Shown here in pieces: positions 1-6,804 of a stretch of 64,000 bases of DNA (position 1 is the first letter of the stretch; each line of letters starts with the position of its first letter). The DNA is from Paraplanobispora takensis. GTDB taxonomy: Bacteria > Actinomycetota > Actinomycetes > Streptosporangiales > Streptosporangiaceae. A model generated the notes under the pieces. That model worked only from the letters and a program-made list of their open reading frames with translations, did not search any database and was not told where the DNA came from. The DNA lies in the NCBI RefSeq assembly GCF_016863195.1, contig NZ_BOOK01000046.1, positions 1 to 64,000 of the forward strand. Direction: 5' to 3'. A program made the position numbers and the translations under genes.

Positions 1-180
1 GGGAGAGGAGGAGAAGAACGGCGGGTTGTGGTGCTCACCCAGGGCGAACACGTCCAGACCCACCTCCTCGGCCTTCTCGGCGATCGTCACGATCGCCTTG
101 ATCCGCTCGGCCTCACTGGGCACCCGCCCGTTCGTGGGGTCGGTGGTGATGTCACTGACCGAAAAGACACCGAACTGCAT
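1..180 (-). CDS. LLM-class flavin-dependent oxidoreductase, N-terminal fragment
   Basis: The first 60 codons of a luciferase-like (F420- or FMN-dependent) monooxygenase; the rest lies beyond the window edge. The translation starts MQFGVFSVSDITTDP and contains LDVFALGEHHNPPF, the N-terminal beta-strand and the first active-site segment (GEHH) typical of bacterial luciferase-family oxidoreductases. The ATG is preceded by GGGGA at suitable spacing. Two ATGAC-NN-GTCAT palindromes lie directly upstream, so the gene is probably under repressor control. The substrate cannot be inferred from the fragment. Confidence 0.85.
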   Translation of the reverse strand, partial: MQFGVFSVSDITTDPTNGRVPSEAERIKAIVTIAEKAEEVGLDVFALGEHHNPPFFSSSP

Positions 181-202
181 GACATTCCCCGTCCACTTAT
201 AG

Positions 203-246
203 ATGACTTGTCATGTGCTTCCCGGCTAACATACATGACACGTCAT
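203..246. promoter_or_regulatory. Tandem operator, two ATGAC-NN-GTCAT palindromes
   Basis: ATGACTTGTCAT at 203-214 and ATGACACGTCAT at 235-246 are perfect five-base inverted repeats. Their centres are 32 bp apart, about three helical turns. They lie 23-66 bp upstream of the flavin oxidoreductase start. The arrangement fits a dimeric TetR- or MarR-type repressor; the cognate regulator is not evident here and may lie beyond the left edge. Confidence 0.6.
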
Positions 247-348
247 TTATTTCGGGAGGTGGCTCCCAGGATGCCGGCCGCCCATCGGACATAACGCTAC
301 GAATGGGTACATACCCCCTTCCATAGCAGAGCAGCGGATGAGGACCCC

Positions 349-549
349 ATGACCGAGACCGACCTGGCTTCGCTCGAAGCCGAGCGCCGCCGCATCCGGG
401 AGGCCCACCTCCGCCCGCCCGCCGGGCGCGGGCCCTCCACCGCCCGGGCTCGGGGCGGGGCACCGGCGCGTTCCCCCGCCCCGAGCACGCGGGCTGCTAT
501 CTGTCGTAGTTCTTCCCGGGGGGCATGCCGGGGATCGGCTTGGCGATGA
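349..549 (+). CDS. Possible gene remnant or spurious short ORF
   Basis: An ATG preceded by AGGA opens a frame whose first residues (MTETDLASLEAERRRIREAH) look like a genuine charged helical N-terminus. After about 22 codons it becomes arginine/proline/serine-rich noise and runs through the terminator hairpin of the opposing gene at 451-483. I read it as either the 5' stub of a truncated gene or a chance frame; no family is recognised. Apart from this, the tandem operator and the terminator, the interval 181-496 holds nothing I can identify. Confidence 0.2.
   Translation: MTETDLASLEAERRRIREAHLRPPAGRGPSTARARGGAPARSPAPSTRAAICRSSSRGACRGSAWR
451..483 (-). terminator. GC-rich hairpin terminator after the carboxymuconolactone-decarboxylase gene
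   Basis: CGGGGCGGGG (451-460) pairs perfectly with CCCCGCCCCG (474-483) across a 13-nt loop, just 3' of the minus-strand gene ending at 497. There is no obvious U tract, as is usual in high-GC actinomycetes. Confidence 0.6.
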
Positions 550-1003
550 GAGCGACGGGGATGAAGAAGCAGATCTGGCCGATCACCATGATGAGCGTCC
601 AGAGCGCCTTGTCGTCGTAGTGGGCGGCCGCCCTGGCGTACAACTTGTCGGGGACGCGCTCCCCGGACGGGTTCGGGGTGAGGACGGCCTCCACCAGCTC
701 CAGGGCGACCCGTTCGGCGTCGGTGAAGCAGGGGGCGTCCCGCCACGACGCCACGGCGGTGATCTGCTCCTCCGTCGCCCCGGCCTTGCGCAGGAGCCCG
801 GTCTGCCGGACGGTGTGATAGGTACTGCCGACGATCTGCCCGGCGCGCAGCTGCACCAGGCTGACGGTGGCCGGTGGGATCGCGCCGTTCCTGGCGGCCT
901 TGGTCATGACTTCGGCGATCGCCGCCACCTCGGGAAAGAACTGGACGGGGTCGGGCAGCCGCGACCGGAGGTGATCCTGCCCGGCCGTCGTGAGCGTGGA
1001 CAT
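497..1003 (-). CDS. Carboxymuconolactone decarboxylase/AhpD-fold protein (COE partner of ECF41)
   Basis: A 168-residue all-helical AhpD-fold protein. The region starting RAGQIVG aligns with the segment that normally carries the CxxC-xxxH redox/proton-relay motif. Here it reads GSTYHTVRQT, so both cysteines and the usual histidine are replaced and a peroxidase-type disulfide mechanism looks unlikely. The start is the ATG at 1003 with GGAAG upstream. The C-terminus has a hydrophobic stretch (MVIGQICFFIPVALIA). It is divergent from an ECF41 sigma factor, the conserved partnership of this sigma group with carboxymuconolactone-decarboxylase/oxidoreductase/epimerase genes, and its promoter mirrors the sigma gene promoter. 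It is therefore the likely target of that sigma factor. Confidence 0.85.
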   Translation of the reverse strand: MSTLTTAGQDHLRSRLPDPVQFFPEVAAIAEVMTKAARNGAIPPATVSLVQLRAGQIVGSTYHTVRQTGLLRKAGATEEQITAVASWRDAPCFTDAERVALELVEAVLTPNPSGERVPDKLYARAAAHYDDKALWTLIMVIGQICFFIPVALIAKPIPGMPPGKNYDR

Positions 1004-1113
1004 CGCGAGGTCTTCCTTTCTCGGTGCCCGCGGCGTTCTCAAGACGTGCGGCCCGGTGGGTGATCCGGGGTCGCCGGTCTGCGCCGCGTGCTGGATGGTG
1101 TCTGTCGGAGTCC

Positions 1114-1177
1114 GACGACGCAGCCGCCGGAAATGTGAGGCACGCACCGGCCTCACATTCCGCGGGGCTGCGTCGTC
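1114..1177. promoter_or_regulatory. Divergent matched ECF41-type promoter pair
   Basis: Two near-identical 27-bp promoters point away from each other. The plus-strand copy has CCTCACA (1151-1157), 16 bp, then CGTC (1174-1177), and drives the sigma gene. The minus-strand copy has CCTCACA (complement of 1134-1140), 16 bp, then CGTC (complement of 1114-1117), and drives the decarboxylase-fold gene. The spacers are also largely identical. The published ECF41 consensus, as I recall it, is TGTCACA-N16-CGTC, which these match closely. Confidence 0.75.
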
Positions 1178-1218
1178 GATCTGGCGAGAACAGGGCGACC
1201 CGAGGAAAGCAGCGATAT

Positions 1219-2178
1219 ATGACCACCCCATCCGAGGCGGAAGACACCCGGCCCGATCCGCAGCTGAGCGCGATCATCAGCGAGCGGCGCCACCTGATCA
1301 ACCTCGCCTACCGGCTGCTGGGCTCCCTGGCCGACGCCGAGGACGTCGTCCAGGAGACCTACACCCGCTGGTACGCCATGTCCCGCGAGCAGCAGCAGGC
1401 CATCGCCTCCCCCGGCGCCTGGCTGACCACCGTCGCCGGCCGCGTCTGCCTGGACCTGCTCGGCTCGGCCCGGGCCCGGCGTGAGCGCTATGTGGGCGAG
1501 TGGATCCCCGAGCCGCTGCCCGACCGCTCGGAGTGGCTCACCGGGCGGACCGGCGGCACCGCGGCCGATCCTGCCGACCGGGTCACCCTGGACGAGTCGA
1601 TCACCATGGCCTTCCTCGTCGTGCTGGAGGCGATGACCCCTGCCGAACGCGTGGCGTTCATCCTGCACGACGTCTTCGGCTACGCCTTCGCCGACGTGGC
1701 CGCCATCGTCGGCCGCACCCCGGCGGCCTGCCGCCAGCTGGCCTCCTCGGCCCGCCGCCGCATCCGCACCGCCCAGGCGCCCGCGGCTCCGGCGGCCCGG
1801 CGCGCCGGCATCATCCGGGACTTCAAGCAGGCCTGGCAGGCCAAGGACGTCGGCGCCCTCATCGGCCTGCTGGCCCCCGACGCCACGCTGATCGCCGACG
1901 GCGGCGGCCGGGTCAGCGCCGTGCTGCACCCGATCGACGGCGGCGAGCAGATCGCCCGCTACGCCATGGCCCTGGCCGACCTGGCGCCCGGCATGACGCT
2001 CCTGGAGCGCAGCGTCAACGGCCAGCCCGGCCTGGTGATCCAGCAGAACGGCGTCATCGCGTCGGTGATCGCCTTCGAGACCACCGACGAGCAGATCACC
2101 CGCATCTGGGCGGTACGCAACCCCGACAAGCTCCGCCTCTGGACGGCGGGTCGACAGCCCCAGGCCCCGGACGCGTGA
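1219..2178 (+). CDS. ECF41-family RNA polymerase sigma factor with SnoaL-like C-terminal domain
   Basis: A 319-residue sigma factor. Region sigma2 is at about 15-90 and sigma4 at about 120-190, followed by a C-terminal NTF2/SnoaL-like domain (about 195-315). Hallmarks of group ECF41 are all present: YVGEWIPEP in the sigma2-sigma4 linker (WIPEP at 95-99), DGGGRV at 227-232 and NPDKL at 301-305. In ECF41 the fused C-terminal domain controls sigma activity in place of an anti-sigma factor. The start is the ATG at 1219 with GAGGAAAG upstream. The gene is divergent from the AhpD-fold gene and probably autoregulated through the matched promoter. Confidence 0.93.
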   Translation: MTTPSEAEDTRPDPQLSAIISERRHLINLAYRLLGSLADAEDVVQETYTRWYAMSREQQQAIASPGAWLTTVAGRVCLDLLGSARARRERYVGEWIPEPLPDRSEWLTGRTGGTAADPADRVTLDESITMAFLVVLEAMTPAERVAFILHDVFGYAFADVAAIVGRTPAACRQLASSARRRIRTAQAPAAPAARRAGIIRDFKQAWQAKDVGALIGLLAPDATLIADGGGRVSAVLHPIDGGEQIARYAMALADLAPGMTLLERSVNGQPGLVIQQNGVIASVIAFETTDEQITRIWAVRNPDKLRLWTAGRQPQAPDA

Positions 2179-2224
2179 CCGTCGAAGCAGCCCCGCCCAC
2201 CCGATACCCGTCAAGGAGTCACCC

Positions 2225-2590
2225 GTGTTCCTGCGCATCGCGATCATCCTGCAAACCGTGGCCCTCTTCACCGCGCCGATCACCGCCGGCCTGCTGCTGA
2301 CCTCGCCCGACGGCCGGGCGCTGCACAGCATTTCGGCCTACGGGGTGTTCACCGTGGCGGTGCTGCACCTGATCGTCGCGATCCTGGTGTGGCGGCCCGG
2401 CGGCGGCTCGCCCAGGCCCATCCTGTACGCGGCCGGGTTCCTGGCGCTCGTACTGGCGCAGGTGGCGCTGGGCATCGCACAGACGAAGACCCTGCACGTC
2501 CCCCTGGGCGTGCTGCTGTTCGGCCTGAGCCTCCTCCAGCTCAGCCGGCTCCCGGCCGCCCGCTCCATCTATACGGCATCGTATAAATGA
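2225..2590 (+). CDS. Small four-helix membrane protein of unknown function
   Basis: A 121-residue protein with about four predicted membrane helices (roughly residues 4-27, 37-56, 65-84 and 90-108) and almost no soluble part. Translation starts at GTG 2225, seven bases after a strong AAGGAG. It lies 46 bp downstream of the ECF41 sigma gene and may be cotranscribed. No functional motif is visible. Its last codons overlap the first TetR-type operator of the next gene (2570-2585). Confidence 0.7.
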   Translation: MFLRIAIILQTVALFTAPITAGLLLTSPDGRALHSISAYGVFTVAVLHLIVAILVWRPGGGSPRPILYAAGFLALVLAQVALGIAQTKTLHVPLGVLLFGLSLLQLSRLPAARSIYTASYK

Positions 2591-2619
2591 GTTAGCCTGC
2601 CTTTATACGGCACCGTATA
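2570..2619 (+). promoter_or_regulatory. Tandem TetR operators upstream of the DUF2867 gene
   Basis: TATACGGCATCGTATA (2570-2585) and TATACGGCACCGTATA (2604-2619) are palindromes with centres 34 bp apart. A TAGCCT hexamer (2593-2598), a plausible -10 element, lies between them. The arrangement is repeated at 3783-3832 next to the TetR gene, so the same repressor probably acts at both places. Confidence 0.75.
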
Positions 2620-2638
2620 GATGAGTGGAGGCAGCGAC

Positions 2639-3136
2639 ATGACGATCGGCTCCATCGGCGGTGCCGTGGGAACGTCCAACGTCCCGCGGTCCGCCCATGC
2701 GCTCAGCTCGTTGCCCGACGCCGACTACGCCGACCGGTTCACCCTCCTCACCGACATGGACGCCTCACCGGAGCGGTGGGCGCGGGCGATGTTCGGCGAC
2801 GTCCCCGGCGCCGCGGAGCTGCTGATCTGGCGCGGTCTGCTCGGCCTGCGGCTCAGCTCGGGGCGGTCGCCGGCCACCGTGGCCGGATGGCGGATCGGCG
2901 GCCGCGGAGACGACTGGATCCGGCTGGAGGCGGCGTCCTGGTTCCTGAGCGGCAACCTCCTGGTCCAGACGGCCGGCGGGCGGGTGTCGCTGACGACCTT
3001 CCTGCGTTACGACCGCTGGCCGGGCCATGCGGTGTGGCCTCCGCTGGCCGTCGTCCACCGCCTGCTGGTCCCCCGGGTGCTCCGCGAGGCCGCGGCCCGG
3101 CTGGCGGCCGGGCGCCCGCACGCGGAGAGGCGGTGA
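2639..3136 (+). CDS. DUF2867-family protein
   Basis: A 165-residue protein resembling DUF2867 (a START/SRPBCC-like fold often fused to or paired with SDR proteins), with WRIGGRGDDWIRLEAASWFLSG and FLRYDRWPGHAVWPP as the recognisable conserved segments (given here in short form). I chose ATG 2639 because GGAGG precedes it; an upstream ATG at 2621 touches the operator. The promoter cassette is a copy of that of the MFS gene, so both should be derepressed together by the TetR protein at 3177-3767. The biochemical role is unknown. Confidence 0.75.
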   Translation: MTIGSIGGAVGTSNVPRSAHALSSLPDADYADRFTLLTDMDASPERWARAMFGDVPGAAELLIWRGLLGLRLSSGRSPATVAGWRIGGRGDDWIRLEAASWFLSGNLLVQTAGGRVSLTTFLRYDRWPGHAVWPPLAVVHRLLVPRVLREAAARLAAGRPHAERR

Positions 3137-3176
3137 CCGCGGCGGACCCGGACCTCCGGGGCCGGGCCGCCGGGTG

Positions 3177-3767
3177 TCATCGAGCCCCTCCGGCGGTGCC
3201 GAGCCTCCTCGCGGGACGGTCGAGCAGCAGGTCGGCGGCGCGGGCGAGGACCTGGGCGCGGGTACGGTCGCCGTGGTCGGCGGCGAGGAAGTGCGCGCCG
3301 ATGGCGACGCAGAAGGCGAGCAGGCTTCGGGCCTCGACCTCGTCGGCGTCGGAGCAGAAGGTGCCGATCATCTCGCGCAGCAGCTCCATGCGCCGGTTGT
3401 CCACCCGTCGCAGGCGTTCGGCGACCGCCTCGTCGCGCCGGGCCCAGTCCCGGACCGCCAGATCGATCGGGAGCAGGCGGTCGCCGGAGAAGGTGAGCAC
3501 GCCCGCGCGCTGGATCTTGGTCTTCGCGTCGCCGCCCTCACTCTCGACGCGGTCGAGCACCTCGTCGGTGCTCTCGCGTTCCCAGGTGTCCAGCATCGCC
3601 TCCAGCAGCGCCTCACGGTCGGCGAAGAACCCGTAGAACCCGCCCTTCGTGACGCCGAGCCGTTTCGCCAGCACCTCGACGCGGACGGCGTCCGGGCCTC
3701 CGACGGCCAGTGCCCGCAGTCCCTGCTCGATCCACTTTTCACGCGGTGTGCGAGTCACGGCCACCAC
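3177..3767 (-). CDS. TetR/AcrR-family repressor
   Basis: A 196-residue regulator. The N-terminal helix-turn-helix (about residues 8-55) contains LAKRLGVTKGGFYGFFADRE, the typical TetR recognition segment, followed by a helical ligand-binding domain. The start is GTG 3767 with GGGGAGG seven bases upstream. The operator TATACGTCACCGCATA (3783-3798) lies just upstream, indicating autoregulation, and a second (3817-3832) controls the divergent MFS exporter. A distant operator pair at 2570-2619 extends the regulon to the DUF2867 gene. The ligand is probably a substrate of the exporter. Confidence 0.92.
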   Translation of the reverse strand: MVAVTRTPREKWIEQGLRALAVGGPDAVRVEVLAKRLGVTKGGFYGFFADREALLEAMLDTWERESTDEVLDRVESEGGDAKTKIQRAGVLTFSGDRLLPIDLAVRDWARRDEAVAERLRRVDNRRMELLREMIGTFCSDADEVEARSLLAFCVAIGAHFLAADHGDRTRAQVLARAADLLLDRPARRLGTAGGAR

Positions 3768-3782
3768 GCGCCCACCTCCCCA

Positions 3783-3832
3783 TATACGTCACCGCATAGA
3801 TCGGTTAGCCTGCTTCTATACGGCATCGTATA
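3783..3832. promoter_or_regulatory. Tandem TetR operators between the tetR and MFS genes
   Basis: TATACGTCACCGCATA (3783-3798, slightly degenerate) and TATACGGCATCGTATA (3817-3832, perfect) have centres 34 bp apart. They flank GTTAGCCTGC, exactly as at 2570-2619. From the first operator base to the start codon is 69 bp in both cassettes. Confidence 0.8.
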
Positions 3833-3851
3833 CATGGACGGAGGCGGAGAG

Positions 3852-5150
3852 ATGGCCGTCGGCGGGGGGCCGGGCACGGCGAGGTGGCGGCGCGACTTCC
3901 GGGTGCTGCTCGCCGCACGGGTCGTCTCCTCGGCGGGCACCGGCTTCGGGCCGATCGCACTCGGGTTCGGGGTCCTCGGCCTTCCGGGTGCCGACGTCGG
4001 CACGTTGTCGCTGGTCGTGGCCTGCCAGACGCTCCCGCAACTGCTCCTGGTCCTCCTGGGCGGCGTGCTCGCCGACCGCCTCCCGAGAGCCGCCCTGCTG
4101 GCCGCGGCGGAGGCGACCGCGGGCCTGGCGTGGGGCGGCATGGCGGTCATGATCGGCCTCGGCACCGCCCCCCTCCCCCTCCTCCTGGCCTGCGCGGTCG
4201 TCGCCGGCGCTGCGGCCGCTCCGGTGGGACCGGCGCTGACCGGGATGGTGGTGCACATCGTGCCCGCGTCCGAGCGGCGCCGGGCGAACTCCGTCCTGCG
4301 GTCGGCCACCTACACGGCGCGGACCGCGGGGATCACCCTCGCCGGCCCGGCGGTGGTGTGGGCCGGCGCCGGCTGGGCGCTGGCGGTCGACGCCGCCACG
4401 TACGTGCTGGCCGCCGTGCTCCTCATCGCACTGCGGCCGATCGCCCCCGTCCCTGCCCCGGCTCCGGCCACGGCCCCGGCGGCCGGCCTCGCCGGGGAAC
4501 TGGCCGCGGGGTGGCGGGAGTTCACCGGCCGCCAGTGGCTGTGGGTTCTCGTCACGGGCTACTCGGTCGGCTACGCCGTCGCCGGTGCCGTGACCGGGGT
4601 GCTCGGGCCCTCGGCCGCCCAGTCCTATCTGGGCGGGCCCGCGGCGTGGTCCGCGATTCTCGCCGGTCAGGCCGTCGGCACCCTGGCCGGCGCGGTCGCC
4701 GCCCGCTGGATCCGGCCCCGCCGCCCCGCCCTCGCCGCGGCGCTGCTCCTGTCCGTCGGCGCCCTCCCCGTCGCGTTGCTGGCGGCCGCGCCGCCCGCGC
4801 CCGTCGTGGTCGCCGGCGCCGTCGTCGCCGGTGCCGCAAGCGGCCTGCTGATGGTGCTCGCGGACACGGTCATCCAGCAGCACGTCCCGGCTCACGCGGT
4901 GTCGCGGGTCAGCGCCTACGACTGGTTCGGATCGCTGGCGCTCGCCCCCGTCGCGGTGGCGGCGGCCGGCGCCGGGGCGCGCGAGTTCGGCCTGCGGCCC
5001 ACCCTCCTGGGGTGCGCCGTGCTCGTCTGCGCCGCCGCCGCGTTCACCGTCTGCGCGCCCCAGGTGCGAACCCTGCCCCCGGCTCCCCATCGGCCCGGAC
5101 ATCCCGCGGACCGGCCGGACCCCGCACCGGCCCGCCGTACAGGACCATGA
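3852..5150 (+). CDS. MFS transporter (drug-exporter type)
   Basis: A 432-residue major facilitator protein with about 12 membrane helices. It has the loop 2-3 signature GGVLADRLPRAALL (motif A-like) and a long central cytoplasmic loop rich in Pro/Ala. The start ATG 3852 follows GGAGGCGGAGAG. The gene is divergent from a TetR repressor, with operators overlapping its promoter, the classic arrangement of inducible efflux pumps. The C-terminal tail (Pro/Arg-rich) is not conserved in character. The substrate is unknown. Confidence 0.88.
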   Translation: MAVGGGPGTARWRRDFRVLLAARVVSSAGTGFGPIALGFGVLGLPGADVGTLSLVVACQTLPQLLLVLLGGVLADRLPRAALLAAAEATAGLAWGGMAVMIGLGTAPLPLLLACAVVAGAAAAPVGPALTGMVVHIVPASERRRANSVLRSATYTARTAGITLAGPAVVWAGAGWALAVDAATYVLAAVLLIALRPIAPVPAPAPATAPAAGLAGELAAGWREFTGRQWLWVLVTGYSVGYAVAGAVTGVLGPSAAQSYLGGPAAWSAILAGQAVGTLAGAVAARWIRPRRPALAAALLLSVGALPVALLAAAPPAPVVVAGAVVAGAASGLLMVLADTVIQQHVPAHAVSRVSAYDWFGSLALAPVAVAAAGAGAREFGLRPTLLGCAVLVCAAAAFTVCAPQVRTLPPAPHRPGHPADRPDPAPARRTGP

Positions 5151-5186
5151 CCCCGTACGGCGCCCATCGCGACCCCGTACGGCGCC
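5149..5186. repeat. Short direct repeat, 16 bp x 2
   Basis: GACCCCGTACGGCGCC occurs at 5149-5164 and again at 5171-5186 (22-bp period), at the 3' ends of the convergent MFS and HxlR genes. It contains an internal palindrome (GGCGCC) and may contribute to termination. Confidence 0.5.
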
Positions 5187-5213
5187 GCCGGGCGGTGAGA
5201 GGCGGCACCGGAG

Positions 5214-5693
5214 CTAGTCGGGCCTGGCCAGCACCATCGTCCCCGGACCCTGCGCGGCGCCCGGGCCGGAGACGACCGTGATCGTGTCCGCGTCGGCGGG
5301 GCCGCCGCAGTGCGGGCACGTCACCCGGGGAGTGAACCGCTCGCCGCAGGAGTGGACCAGCACGGCCGGCGGCCCGCCGGGCGGCGTGGACCACCGGTCG
5401 CCCCAGGCCATCAGCGTGATCAGGGCGGGCACGATGTCGCGCCCCGCCTCGGTCAGGTGGTACTCGTGGCGGACCGGCCGCTCCCGATAGACCACCTTCT
5501 CCACCACCCCCGCCGCCTGCAGGCGATCCAGCCGCTGGGTGAGCAGGTTCCGCGAGATCCCGAGGTCCTCGCTCAACTGGTCGAAGCGGCGCAGCCCGAG
5601 GAACAGGTCCCGCAGGATCAGCGGCGTCCACGGCTCGGCCACCACGCCGACGGCCTGCGCGATCGAGCAGTGCATCTCCCCGAACCTGTTCAT
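5214..5693 (-). CDS. HxlR-family transcriptional regulator with C-terminal zinc-ribbon-like motif
   Basis: A 159-residue winged-helix regulator: CSIAQAVGVVAEPWTPLILRD is the usual N-terminal HxlR helix with its conserved Cys, followed by LSEDLGISRNLLTQRLDRL and the wing. The C-terminal tail carries HSCGERF and TCPHCGG, a possible metal-binding ribbon. I prefer ATG 5693; a GTG at 5738 would lie inside the operator palindrome. The gene is divergent from a SnoaL-like gene, with a shared operator between them. Confidence 0.85.
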   Translation of the reverse strand: MNRFGEMHCSIAQAVGVVAEPWTPLILRDLFLGLRRFDQLSEDLGISRNLLTQRLDRLQAAGVVEKVVYRERPVRHEYHLTEAGRDIVPALITLMAWGDRWSTPPGGPPAVLVHSCGERFTPRVTCPHCGGPADADTITVVSGPGAAQGPGTMVLARPD

Positions 5694-5716
5694 GACCCCA
5701 GCATAGTCAGTTGATA

Positions 5717-5740
5717 AAGTGAACCCTAGATAGTTCACTT
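5717..5740. promoter_or_regulatory. HxlR operator
   Basis: AAGTGAAC (5717-5724) and GTTCACTT (5733-5740) form a perfect inverted repeat around an 8-bp AT-containing centre. It lies between the divergent HxlR and SnoaL-like genes and probably controls both. Confidence 0.65.
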
Positions 5741-5761
5741 TCAGGACTCACTGGAGGTCCG

Positions 5762-6277
5762 ATGAACGCCACCACCCAGCGCTACCGCAAGGCCGGCGAG
5801 GCCAAGGACATCGACATGCTGATGTCCACGCTCGCCCCCGCGGTGGTCTTCCGCTCCCCGCTCAGCTCCAGAGCCGGTTTCGCCGGGCACGCCCAGGTCC
5901 GGCAGCTCTTCACCGTCGCCCTCGGGGCGCTCCGTGACCTCCGCTATCACACCGACGTCGGCGACGACCGCACCCGCATGCTCGCCGCCACCGCCCGGCT
6001 CGGCCGCCACGAGCTGGAGGAGGCCGCCCTGGTCCGCCTCGGCGACGACGACCTGATCGAGGAGGTCACCCTGTGGATCCGGCCCCTGCCCGCGCTCACC
6101 GCGATGATGGCCGCGCTGGGGCCCGGCCTGGCCAGGGCCGCGGGCAGACCGGCGGTGGCCGCGTTCGTCGGCGCCTCGGTGAGGCCGCTGGCCTTCATGA
6201 CCGAATTCGGCGATCGCACCATGGTCCCCCTCGTCACGCCGAAGGGTGACCGACCTCCGGCCGGCCTGTGGCGCTGA
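5762..6277 (+). CDS. SnoaL/NTF2-like protein
   Basis: A 171-residue protein with an NTF2/SnoaL-like fold, judged from the N-terminal pattern RYRKAGEAKDIDMLMSTLAP, VVFRSPLSS and the later HTDVGDD / DLIEEVTLWIRP strands. The ATG at 5762 follows GGAGGTCC. These domains act as small-molecule isomerases, hydrolases or binding modules, and no catalytic assignment is possible. Its divergent partner HxlR regulator probably controls it in response to a reactive or xenobiotic compound. Confidence 0.75.
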   Translation: MNATTQRYRKAGEAKDIDMLMSTLAPAVVFRSPLSSRAGFAGHAQVRQLFTVALGALRDLRYHTDVGDDRTRMLAATARLGRHELEEAALVRLGDDDLIEEVTLWIRPLPALTAMMAALGPGLARAAGRPAVAAFVGASVRPLAFMTEFGDRTMVPLVTPKGDRPPAGLWR

Positions 6278-6381
6278 TCACTGCGGCTGTGTGGATTTGT
6301 GCACAGTCGATCTCCGTCCTCCTCCGTAGCGTTCGGGTCGTCGCCGGGGGGACCGGCGGCACCGACCGACGGAGGAACCCG

Positions 6382-6804
6382 ATGCGCAAGACCCTCACGA
6401 TCGCCGCCGTGGCCGGCTCGATGGCCCTCACCGGCCTCGCCCTCACCCCGGCCACCGCCCAGGCGGCCACGCAGCCGGCCGCGCAGTCCACCGCCTCCGC
6501 CACGACCACCGTCGTGCACTGGGGCAAGTTCTTCTCCGGCGACGGCAAGGCCTACACCTTCGGCAGGACCTGGAAGTCGCACGGCAGGGTCCACACGGAG
6601 TGGCACGGCGTGGACAAGATCGGCGGCAAGAAGGGCTGGGTGTGGTTCGAGGTCTACCGGAACGGTGACTGGCACAAGTTCAACAAGTCCTGGGACGGCA
6701 AGGCCTCCGGCACCTGGAGCGGCCACGGGATCAAGAAGGTGTACACCTACACCTGCTGGGCCGGCAAGTTCGACAACTGCGGCAAGAAGTACCGCATCTA
6801 CTGA
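6382..6804 (+). CDS. Secreted small basic protein
   Basis: A 140-residue precursor. Residues 1-29 form a Sec signal peptide (MRK, hydrophobic core, ending ATAQA-A). The mature part is rich in Trp, Lys, His and Tyr with repeated strand-like segments (HWGKFFSGDGKAYTFGRTW, VWFEVYRNGDWHKF) and a C-terminal pair of cysteines in CWAGKFDNC that probably form a disulfide. It resembles the small secreted beta-sheet proteins common in streptosporangia and streptomycetes; the function is unknown. The RBS is GGAGG at 6371-6375. Confidence 0.8.
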   Translation: MRKTLTIAAVAGSMALTGLALTPATAQAATQPAAQSTASATTTVVHWGKFFSGDGKAYTFGRTWKSHGRVHTEWHGVDKIGGKKGWVWFEVYRNGDWHKFNKSWDGKASGTWSGHGIKKVYTYTCWAGKFDNCGKKYRIY

